From the NCBI GenBank assembly GCA_016930595.1, contig JAFGGJ010000047.1:1-34727 (forward strand): DNA of 34,727 nt, written 5' to 3'. A model generated the notes under the pieces. The model saw nothing but the letters and a program-made list of their open reading frames with translations, made no database searches and was not told the origin of the DNA. Of this stretch, positions 22,961-30,117 are shown in pieces. Numbering within the stretch: the stretch's first letter is position 1; each line of letters opens with the position of its first letter. The stretch is from Planctomycetota bacterium (GTDB lineage: Bacteria > Planctomycetota > SZUA-567 > JAFGGJ01). The translations under genes were made by a program, and so were the position numbers.

Positions 22961-23709
22961 GTCAGTTCTTTCAATGTCGGCGCTCCCTTGTGGTCGCAGG
23001 GCCCGCAGGTGTTCTCGAAGTACCTGCTGATTTCCGCGGTCCCGCCCTTGTATATGAGCTTGCCGCAGCATATCAGGAAGGCGTGCTCGGACTGTTTCAG
23101 CACGGTGGGGCTGTGCGTTATCACTATCACGGTGGTCCCCTGTCCCTTCAGGGACCGCATGGCGGAGAAAATGTGTTCGAGCGCATCGACGTCGATACCG
23201 GAATCCGGCTCGTCGAGCAGCACGACCTTGGGCCGCATCGCCAGGATGGACGCAAGCTCTATGCGTTTCCTTTCCCCCCCGCTCAGAGTCTTGTCGGCGG
23301 CGCGGTCGAGGTATGCGGCCGGCTCCAGGCCGACCTGTTCGAGCGCGCCGGCTGCGCGGTCCCGGTCCTTTCCCCGCATCGCCGCAAAGAGCAGGGCGCT
23401 CACCTTCAGCCCCTCGAAACGCGCCGGCTCCTGCCACGCCAGCGTGATGCCTCTGCGGGCCCGCTGGTCCACGGACAGCCCCTTGATGGTTTCCCCTTCG
23501 AAGATTATGTCGCCCGAATGATGCCTGTAGCCGGACAGGCCCATTATCGTGTTCGCCAGCGTGGACTTGCCGGCGCCGTTCTGCCCGACCACGGCATGGA
23601 TGTGCCCGCTCCAGAAGTCGATGTTCAGGCGGTCGAGGATCAGTTTGCCTCCGAGTTCCAGCGAGACGTCTTTTACCTGCAGAATGCCTTTTCCCTGCGC
23701 GTCGCTCAT
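22957..23709 (-). CDS. sufC: SufC, Fe-S assembly ATPase
   Basis: This 250-residue soluble ABC-type ATPase drives conformational change of the SufB/D scaffold. Walker A GQNGAGKST is at 42-50, the Q-loop at Q93 in TLAWQEP, the signature LSGGE at 142-146, Walker B VVLLDEP at 162-168, and the switch histidine at 199. The sequence GGERKRIE and the DSGID after Walker B are characteristic of SufC among ABC ATPases. GGGAG precedes ATG at 23709 by seven bases. It lies 48 bases after the M48 protease and overlaps the scaffold gene by four bases. Confidence 0.95.
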   Translation of the reverse strand: MSDAQGKGILQVKDVSLELGGKLILDRLNIDFWSGHIHAVVGQNGAGKSTLANTIMGLSGYRHHSGDIIFEGETIKGLSVDQRARRGITLAWQEPARFEGLKVSALLFAAMRGKDRDRAAGALEQVGLEPAAYLDRAADKTLSGGERKRIELASILAMRPKVVLLDEPDSGIDVDALEHIFSAMRSLKGQGTTVIVITHSPTVLKQSEHAFLICCGKLIYKGGTAEISRYFENTCGPCDHKGAPTLKELT

Positions 23710-23757
23710 GAAATTTCTCCCACGGCCGCTGTTGGCGGTTCCGGGCGCCCGTGCCCG

Positions 23758-25278
23758 TCAACCGTCCTGGAACTGTTTGCTTCGGGAATCCCCGTGTTCG
23801 CCGTCCCGGTTTTCGCTTTCGCCCGGGGTTTCAGGTGGAGCTTCTTCAGAGGACTCCTCCTGCGGCCTGCCGGCGGAGTCTCCCGTGCGCGCGGGCGCCG
23901 GCGCGGCCTCCCCGAGCAGCGCCCTGCCGTCCACGCGGGGCAATCCGGGCGGAGGTCCGCTTGGGGAGACGGGGGCCGCCCGTCCGTTTCCGGCAAGCAG
24001 CGCTCCGGCGGCAAGCGCTCCCGCGGCCCCGGCGCCGGGGAACGGCATGACCTGCCCGCACGCGGCGCACTCGACGAACCTGTCGTCCGGGTTCCTGCCC
24101 TCCAGGCTGATCTTCTCCCCGCAGCCGGCGCATGTCATGAACAGCCCGGCAAGCACCATGCCGGCAAACTGTTTCCGCTGCTCTTCGGCGGAAGCCCTGT
24201 CCCGGCCAGCGGATTCTCCCTGCGGCGTCTTGCGGATGGGTTCGCCCCGCTTCCCCGTCAGGCTTGCCGCTTCCCTCCGGATGAGACGTTTGCCGCTGAC
24301 GTGCGTCACGCGCTCATAAGCCAGGTTGTACGCCGCCAGGCTGGCGCTGCCGGCTATCGATCTGAGTATCGCCACGCGTTCGGCGATCGGGGGATGGGTC
24401 GAATTCCAGCGGCTGTATGTCGTCTCGCCGGCCTTCAGCGGGTTCACTATGTACAGGTGCGCCGTGGCGCGGTTGGCGGCTTCGAGCCCGGTGCCGGCGG
24501 CGAGGGCTATTTTTTCCAGGGCCGAGGCGAGCCCGTCGGGATAACGCGTGAGCTCGACGGCCCCGGCGTCGGCGAGGTATTCCCGGCGCCTTGAAATGGC
24601 GAAGTACAGGAGCCGGGCCACCAGCGGAGCCAGTATCGCCAGTGCCAGGCCGATGATCAGCATTACCGGATGCCCCCCGCCCCCCTTGCCGGATCTCCGC
24701 CTGCCGCCGCCTCCGTAATACGACATCCTCAGGTACAGGTCGGCCAGCAGTACGATCGTGCCCAGCATCACCACGACCACCGTCATGTACGTCGTGTCGT
24801 GGTGCCGTATGTGGCTCATTTCATGGGCCACCACGCCCTGGAGTTCGTCGCGGGTCAGTCTTTCGACCAGGCCCCGCGTCACCGCTATGACCGCCTTGTC
24901 GGGCGGGCGTCCAGTGGCAAAAGCGTTCGGCACGTCGGAATCGATGACGTAGAGCTTCGGCATGGGCAGCCCCGCCGCTATCGCCATCTCCTCGGTGACG
25001 TTCCAGAGCTTCGGGTATTCCTTGTGCGTGACTTCCCTGGCGCCCGAAATCGCAAGGACCGCCTTGCCGCCGCCGTAGAAGGCGAAGAACGTGATGAGTA
25101 CGAACAGCACGAAGGCGACCGCCGCGCCGATAGTGGCGGCTTCCGGACGGGGGGCGATGCCGTAACCCATCGCCGTCCCGGTGCTCAGCAGGACGATGCC
25201 CATTATCAGGACAAGGCCGGCGGACTGCCGCTTGTTCCTTTCTATGAGCTCCCACATCCCGGCTGACTGGACCGCCAT
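23758..25278 (-). CDS. M48 (HtpX-like) membrane metalloprotease with zinc ribbon
   Basis: This 506-residue integral membrane zinc protease probably acts in membrane-protein quality control. Two membrane segments (about 20-40 and 47-68) precede the catalytic domain with HEMSH (152-156) and the third ligand E233 in REYLADAGA. Two more hydrophobic segments lie between them (about 165-182 and 204-224). It is much longer than HtpX (about 290 residues): after residue 380 it adds a zinc ribbon with paired cysteines at 383/386 and 404/407, then an Ala/Pro/Glu-rich, probably disordered tail to the end. It follows LemA by 52 bases, a frequent LemA-M48 pairing. Confidence 0.92.
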   Translation of the reverse strand: MAVQSAGMWELIERNKRQSAGLVLIMGIVLLSTGTAMGYGIAPRPEAATIGAAVAFVLFVLITFFAFYGGGKAVLAISGAREVTHKEYPKLWNVTEEMAIAAGLPMPKLYVIDSDVPNAFATGRPPDKAVIAVTRGLVERLTRDELQGVVAHEMSHIRHHDTTYMTVVVVMLGTIVLLADLYLRMSYYGGGGRRRSGKGGGGHPVMLIIGLALAILAPLVARLLYFAISRRREYLADAGAVELTRYPDGLASALEKIALAAGTGLEAANRATAHLYIVNPLKAGETTYSRWNSTHPPIAERVAILRSIAGSASLAAYNLAYERVTHVSGKRLIRREAASLTGKRGEPIRKTPQGESAGRDRASAEEQRKQFAGMVLAGLFMTCAGCGEKISLEGRNPDDRFVECAACGQVMPFPGAGAAGALAAGALLAGNGRAAPVSPSGPPPGLPRVDGRALLGEAAPAPARTGDSAGRPQEESSEEAPPETPGESENRDGEHGDSRSKQFQDG

Positions 25279-25330
25279 AGGCGTTATCCCCCCGGCGCTG
25301 TTTCAGGAATCGACGGGCCTGCGGCCGGCG

Positions 25331-25915
25331 CTAGTTCACGGAAAGATCTACTTTGGGAACCTCCCGCTGGGCTTCGTCTTCAAGCTCAAAGAACTCCGCC
25401 TGTTCAAAATTGAACATCCCCGCCACGATGTTCGTCGGGACGGTCTGGCACTTCGTGTTGTAGCGCATGACCGTGTCGTTGTAGAATTGCCTCGAGAAGG
25501 CAATCTTGTTTTCGGTGGAAGTAAGTTCTTCCTGGAGCTGGCTCACGTTCTGGTTGGCCTTCAGCTCGGGGTAATTCTCCATCACGGCGTAGAAGCCTCT
25601 CAGCGCCGTGTTCAGCGCTCCTTCGGCCGCCCCCTGGGCCTTCGGGCCCTGCCCTACGGCTCCCACCGCGGCGCTCCTGGCCTGGATCACCTTTTCGAGG
25701 GTTTCTTTTTCGAATTTCATGTATCCCTTGACCGTGTCGACAAGGTTTGGGATGAGGTCGTGCCTTCGCTTCAACTGGACGTCTATCTGCGCCCACGCGT
25801 TCTTCACCTGCAGCCGCAGCTTGACCAGCCCGTTGTACATGGCCGCCACGACCAGAAGCACTATTACTATCAAGCCGACTATCGCACCGATAACTATCCA
25901 GCCTGCCGTACCCAT
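25331..25915 (-). CDS. LemA family protein
   Basis: This 194-residue protein has an N-terminal membrane anchor (about residues 5-27) followed by the helical LemA domain. The family hallmark is [36 protein letters not shown]. Internal [28 protein letters not shown] also matches. The function is poorly defined, but the gene often neighbours M48 proteases, as here. ATG at 25915 is preceded by GAGGAG at seven bases. It is the first gene of a five-gene minus-strand unit (LemA, M48, SufC, SufB/D, nitrilase). A terminator lies 96 bases upstream of its start. Confidence 0.95.
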   Translation of the reverse strand: MGTAGWIVIGAIVGLIVIVLLVVAAMYNGLVKLRLQVKNAWAQIDVQLKRRHDLIPNLVDTVKGYMKFEKETLEKVIQARSAAVGAVGQGPKAQGAAEGALNTALRGFYAVMENYPELKANQNVSQLQEELTSTENKIAFSRQFYNDTVMRYNTKCQTVPTNIVAGMFNFEQAEFFELEDEAQREVPKVDLSVN

Positions 25916-26000
25916 TTCCGCACTCCTCTCTGTTCCCCGGCGCTCCCCGCGAACGCGCCGCTGAGATTCATCTTAGCGCGGCCGCCCGTCATCCTCAAGC

Positions 26001-26036
26001 GGAATTAGAAACCGGGGCGCATCCGTGCGCCCCGGT
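26001..26036 (-). terminator. Strong intrinsic terminator after the TPR gene
   Basis: ACCGGGGCGC (26011-26020) and GCGCCCCGGT (26027-26036) form a perfect 10-base stem with a 6-base loop. On the minus strand it is followed by TTCTAATT, a moderate U-tract. It ends transcription of the gene at 26063-26995 before the LemA unit. Confidence 0.75.
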
Positions 26037-26062
26037 CTGGCTCCCTCCGCCGGCGATTGCGG

Positions 26063-26995
26063 CTAGCGGCTGCCCTGTATGGACTTCAGCAGGACTTCCG
26101 CCTGCTTCGCCTCTTCGGTGTCGGGGAACTGGTCGATTAGAGCCTCGAGCTCGGCCCTTGCAAGGTCGTACCTCTTGTTCGTAATGTAGTTGCGGGCGTT
26201 CGCCAGCATTGAAGGCGCCTTGGCCCTCGCCTGGAACTGTTCCGCCCTCGCGATAGCTTCCTTGACGTAGGGGTCTTCCAGGAGCTGCTCCAGCCGGATT
26301 TTCGCCCTTATGCCGCCGGTGTGCCACTGGCTCGGGCTGCTGTCGTCGCGGGGACCGTATTTTTCGGCGACGTCCCGGTAGAGCTGCACGGCGTTGTAGT
26401 AGTCCTCGGCCTTTTCGTAGCGCATCCCCTTTGCAAAGCCGATGTCCGCCGCCGCCCTCGGCTCCGCCATGATCTTCCTCATGTAAGTCCTGCTCCTGTC
26501 GGCCACCGAGCAGTAGGGATAGTCCGTCAGCACCTCGTCCAGGAGTTCCGCGCTCCTGACGTGCTCGCCCTTGCGGTATTCGATATCGGCCTGGTTGTAC
26601 CTCGCAAGGGCCTCGGCTTCGATTGCCGTCAGGCGCTCCCGGGCCTTGTCCTGCATCTTCCCCACCCCCTTGATGTTGGTGTTCACTATCGTCATGTAGT
26701 AGTTGTAGGCGGCCGCCATGTCGTTGTTCTTGTAGGCTTCTTCGGCCTTTTTGTAGAGGTTTTTGATGAGGTCAAGGCTCATCTTCTGCGCCTGGGTGTT
26801 GGAAGCCTTGTTCTTGGCCGCGTTATGCTTGGCCATGTTGTTTATGGCGTCGCCGGCCTGCTTCAGTATCTTTTCCCTCTGGTCGGCGGGCAGCCTGTCC
26901 AGAAAACGCTCCATGTTCGTGGCGGCGTGTGCGCTGCGGGCCGACAGCCCCAGCAGCACCGCTCCCAACACCGCCCGGCATATCATCCTTTTCAT
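26063..26995 (-). CDS. Secreted tetratricopeptide-repeat protein
   Basis: This 310-residue protein has a signal peptide at 1-24 (ending SARSAHA) and an almost wholly helical, highly charged mature part. TPR-like units are visible at about 76-100 (AEEAYKNNDMAAAYNYYMTIV), 125-150 (YNQADIEYRKGEHVRSAELL), 178-200 (YEKAEDYYNAVQLYRDVAEKY) and 268-295 (KRYDLARAELEALIDQFP). A scaffold role in the periplasm or at the surface is likely, and no specific function can be given. GGGAGG is eight bases before ATG at 26995. Reading frame upstream of this start belongs to no protein. It is followed by the strong terminator at 26001-26036. Confidence 0.85.
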   Translation of the reverse strand: MKRMICRAVLGAVLLGLSARSAHAATNMERFLDRLPADQREKILKQAGDAINNMAKHNAAKNKASNTQAQKMSLDLIKNLYKKAEEAYKNNDMAAAYNYYMTIVNTNIKGVGKMQDKARERLTAIEAEALARYNQADIEYRKGEHVRSAELLDEVLTDYPYCSVADRSRTYMRKIMAEPRAAADIGFAKGMRYEKAEDYYNAVQLYRDVAEKYGPRDDSSPSQWHTGGIRAKIRLEQLLEDPYVKEAIARAEQFQARAKAPSMLANARNYITNKRYDLARAELEALIDQFPDTEEAKQAEVLLKSIQGSR

Positions 26996-27126
26996 CGGTA
27001 TTACCTCCCGAAAACGGTCCCATTTCCGCCGCACAATATTTAACAGCGGTAGCGGCTGCCGGTTACATTGAATTGATAAATGCGTGAGATTCTTTCCGAA
27101 TGCCCCGGATCCGATGGGGACGGCCA

Positions 27127-29211
27127 TTACTCCTGGGTCTTGTCCGTCCGTCCCTCGGGCAGCTCCATTTCGAGGTTTATGCCCCGGGCCTTTATTGTGA
27201 CCCGCTTGCCGCTGGGAGAGAATTCGAGGGCCAGTTCTTCGTTCCCGGCGGGTTCTTCGGCGAAGGCGTCCTTGAAAAGCTTGCCCCCCAGCCTGCTGCC
27301 AGGCAGTTTCACCGCCGTTACTTCGACGTTCCTGCCGTACATGGTTGCCACGGCGAATGCCTTCGTGTCCTGCCTGGGCGCGTAGCCGGCCCACATTCCC
27401 TGGAGTTCCACCAGTTCCCTGCGCTCCTTTTCCCCGTCGGCGACGTCGTTCTCCAGAGCCAATTGCACCCGGGGTATGCGGTTCACCCGCACCTTGTTTT
27501 CTCCGGTCAGAACCAGTTGAAGGCGATAATCGGAGCGTTCGTTCGCCACGACGTCGGTGCCGGGGCACAGGCGCAGGCGCCTCCTGCCCGGCCGGGCGGC
27601 CCAAACCGCCAGGTTCTTGCGGAGACGCTGCGCTTCTTCGTTGAGCGAAGACTTGGGCATTTTTTCCGCCAGGAACGCGGCTATCTCCGCCGAGAGGTCC
27701 GTCCGGCCTTCCAGGTAGTAGGAAACCATGGACAGGACGGCGGCGTAGTCCCTCTGCGGGAACGCCTCCGTCTCCGCCGCTTTCCGGAACTCCCTCGCCG
27801 CACCGTGGAAGTCGGCCAGGCGGAAGCACGCCTCCCCGCTCCTGAACCTTATGCCCGCCAGCATGTCCGCCATCGCAATCATGGGCTCGGCTTCCCCGAG
27901 GGCCTTGAGGCTTTCCTGGGGCTGCGCTTCGAGCGATGCCACCACGGCCAGCGCCGCGGGATCCACGCCGACCGGTACTTTTGCGAGTTTCCGCGCTATC
28001 GCCGCTATGTCCAGGTCGCTGACCGGGTAGAGGAGCAATCCTTCCATCGCGTCCCTGGCCGACAGGCGGTCATCGTTCATCAGGTAGTACGCGTGCGCTC
28101 TGACGAGCTTCCAGCGCAGGCCGTCCGTATCCGCCGGCTTCCTGTCGTCGGCATAGAGCAGCGCCTCCATGGGCGTCGCGTCGACGACAGCTTCCGCCGC
28201 GTGGAGCCTCTCGTCGTCGGTCTCGGGATAGAACCTCTGCCACGCACCCGCCGCGTCGGCCACCCTGAAACCTCCGGGGCTGACTTCCGCCATGACGGTG
28301 CCGGTCGGGTCGGCGGTCACTGTCCCGTAGAGCCGCTCCAGATCCGGGCCCACTTCCGTCACCTTCGCCTTGCCGGCCGACACCTCCACCGCCCTTACTC
28401 CTCCGCCGTCCACGACCGACAGCCTCAGCGTATCGGGGTCCGCCGTGAATCCGCCCCATATGACCTCGCCCGGCGCCGGGATGCGCTTCGCCCCGCCCCC
28501 GTCATGGTTCATGATGTGGATTTCGGGCTTGTTGAGCATCAGGACGAGCAGTTTCCCTCCGCTCCTGTCCGGTACGGCCGCAGGGACCCCGCCGTCCTCG
28601 CCATCCTTCTTTTCCTCCGCCTTGAAAACGACTTTTTCTCCGCCGACCGTCCCGTCCCGCGCCACGTCGCAGCACACGACTTCGTGTCCCGCGGCGCCCG
28701 CCCGGGTGAAGTACAGCTTTCTGCCGTCGTACGACACGGCGGGGTACGCCGCGTCCCCCGGGTAGGCTTCGCTCAGGGCGTTTCCTTCCGTACCGGTTTC
28801 CAGGTACATCAGCGACGTCGAGTTGTCCGTGACCCGCACGGCGCAGTACACGCCTTCCCCGCCGGGCCTGGGCGCTATCCAGGCTATGTCCCGCGGTGCG
28901 CCCTGGACCGGCACGGGCACGAACCTCGGCGGGCTCAGCCGCACCAGACCCGTCTTTTCCGCCACGCAGTAGAACGAATCCCCCGCTCCCGCCACCTGCC
29001 TGATGCTGATGTCCGGCTGGTGCACCGCCGCCGTCTCGAACTCGAATACCCTTACACGCGCTCCTTCCGTCCGGTCCTTCAGCACCATGTAGGCCACGTA
29101 CTTGCCGTCGGAGCTCCATACCGGCGCGCTCATCAGGATGTTGCATCCGCCCGACGCGGCGAAGAGCGCCGCCGCCAGGCTCAAAAGCCCTGCTCGACTC
29201 CTGTGTCCCAA
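27127..29211 (-). CDS. Secreted TolB-like propeller protein with helical C-terminus
   Basis: This 694-residue exported protein has a signal sequence at 1-23 ending in SGGC, so it could be a lipoprotein, although the lipobox is not canonical. Residues of about 28-300 read as a six-bladed TolB/WD40-type propeller, with blades such as APVWSSDGKYVAYMVL and YPAVSYDGRKLYFTRAG. Residues of about 310-560 are helical and TPR-like (GEACFRLADFHGAAREFRKAAE), and the last 130 residues are beta-rich. The start is TTG at 29211, chosen because GGAGGA lies six bases upstream and it begins the signal peptide. It is 131 bases from the TPR protein gene, and the two may be co-transcribed. Confidence 0.78.
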   Translation of the reverse strand: MGHRSRAGLLSLAAALFAASGGCNILMSAPVWSSDGKYVAYMVLKDRTEGARVRVFEFETAAVHQPDISIRQVAGAGDSFYCVAEKTGLVRLSPPRFVPVPVQGAPRDIAWIAPRPGGEGVYCAVRVTDNSTSLMYLETGTEGNALSEAYPGDAAYPAVSYDGRKLYFTRAGAAGHEVVCCDVARDGTVGGEKVVFKAEEKKDGEDGGVPAAVPDRSGGKLLVLMLNKPEIHIMNHDGGGAKRIPAPGEVIWGGFTADPDTLRLSVVDGGGVRAVEVSAGKAKVTEVGPDLERLYGTVTADPTGTVMAEVSPGGFRVADAAGAWQRFYPETDDERLHAAEAVVDATPMEALLYADDRKPADTDGLRWKLVRAHAYYLMNDDRLSARDAMEGLLLYPVSDLDIAAIARKLAKVPVGVDPAALAVVASLEAQPQESLKALGEAEPMIAMADMLAGIRFRSGEACFRLADFHGAAREFRKAAETEAFPQRDYAAVLSMVSYYLEGRTDLSAEIAAFLAEKMPKSSLNEEAQRLRKNLAVWAARPGRRRLRLCPGTDVVANERSDYRLQLVLTGENKVRVNRIPRVQLALENDVADGEKERRELVELQGMWAGYAPRQDTKAFAVATMYGRNVEVTAVKLPGSRLGGKLFKDAFAEEPAGNEELALEFSPSGKRVTIKARGINLEMELPEGRTDKTQE

Positions 29212-29292
29212 CCGGGTTCCTCCATGCAGGGGCCCAAGGTCCTTAACCGTCCTCGCCGCCCACGGACACCGCCCTCCCGGTAATATGACGCA

Positions 29293-29763
29293 CTAGCCGT
29301 CCGCCGCCATCGCCTTTTTCACGGCTTCTTCAGGGCTTTGGGCGTAGTGGATATCCGCTCCCGCAGGCAGCCGGTCCTCGGGCACCCGCCACGATGACAG
29401 CAGCACGACCCTCTTGCCGGCCTTCAACGCGAGGGCTATTTCCGACAGGGTCCCCAGGGCGCCGCCCACGGCTATGACGGCGTCTCCGCTCGCGGCTACT
29501 ATTGCGTTCCTGGCGTCGGCCATCCCCGTACAGACGCCCACGTCCACGCATCCGGCCGAAGGTTTCTTTTCCCCGGGGAAGATCGCCGCCGTGATGCCGC
29601 CTGCCGCGTGGGCCGCTTCCAGGGCCGCCTTCATGACTCCCCACGTCCCCCCTGCTATCACCACGCAGCCCGCTTCGCCCAGCAGTCTCCCCACTTCGCC
29701 CGCCAGCGTCAATTCCCCCGCGGACGCTTCCGCCCCGCCGATCACCGAGACGTGCAGGCGCAT
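29293..29763 (-). CDS. TIGR00725/SLOG (LOG-like) Rossmann-fold protein
   Basis: This 156-residue protein belongs to the TIGR00725 branch of the LOG/SLOG nucleotide-binding superfamily. Visible blocks are CVVIAGGTWGVMKAALEAA (33-51), CTGMADARNAIVAASGDAVI (78-97) and VGGALGTLSEIALALKAGK (99-117). The last matches the PGGxGTxxE signature of LOG phosphoribohydrolases. SLOG proteins bind or process nucleotide-like ligands, some of them signalling molecules. The actual ligand is unknown. It starts seven bases after the STAS gene, so it belongs with the histidine kinase unit. Confidence 0.9.
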   Translation of the reverse strand: MRLHVSVIGGAEASAGELTLAGEVGRLLGEAGCVVIAGGTWGVMKAALEAAHAAGGITAAIFPGEKKPSAGCVDVGVCTGMADARNAIVAASGDAVIAVGGALGTLSEIALALKAGKRVVLLSSWRVPEDRLPAGADIHYAQSPEEAVKKAMAADG

Positions 29764-29770
29764 GCCGGGC

Positions 29771-30115
29771 TCATTCCCCCTTGCTCAGGGCCGCGGCGGC
29801 GTCCTCCACGCTGCGCGACACCGGAACCAGCGTATACATCCCGACCGCCTTCAGCAGCCTTTCCACCAGGGGTTTCGGGTTCACTATGTGTATTTTCCGT
29901 CCCGACGAAGTGGTTTCTTTCCACAGGGACATCAGTGTTCCTATGGCCCGCGAATTGAGGTATTCCAGGTCGCTGAGATCTATAATTACGGCCTTGCTCT
30001 TCCGGATATCGTCCGAGCCGAGCGCGTCCTGCAGGGCGTCGTTGTCCCCGGCCCGTACGGCTCCTCCGAGCTTCAGGACGATTATGCCGTCGGTCTTGCC
30101 TGTGCTGAATTCCAT
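29771..30115 (-). CDS. STAS-domain anti-sigma-factor antagonist
   Basis: This 114-residue single STAS domain begins with the canonical GIIVLKLGGAVRAGD and shows AVIIDLSDLEYLNSRAIGTL. S55 in LNSRAIG is the likely phosphorylated residue, and the motif is close to consensus. In known systems such proteins are switched by a serine kinase and release a sigma factor or another partner. Here the gene lies two bases after a histidine kinase and seven before a SLOG protein. No anti-sigma kinase or PP2C phosphatase is seen in the window, so its kinase is unidentified. Confidence 0.92.
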   Translation of the reverse strand: MEFSTGKTDGIIVLKLGGAVRAGDNDALQDALGSDDIRKSKAVIIDLSDLEYLNSRAIGTLMSLWKETTSSGRKIHIVNPKPLVERLLKAVGMYTLVPVSRSVEDAAAALSKGE

Positions 30116-30117
30116 GT

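Noticed and set aside
22961-23761. Upstream extension of the SufB/D reading frame
   Set aside because: It lies in the wrong frame across sufC. The ATGA junction at 22957-22960 is the natural start.
26996-27829. Upstream extension of the secreted TPR protein
   Set aside because: It runs through the propeller gene in another frame. ATG at 26995 has a strong ribosome-binding site and starts a signal peptide.
27100-29283. Long plus-strand open frame opposite the propeller protein
   Set aside because: It has no domain or ribosome-binding site. The minus frame has a signal peptide and propeller repeats.
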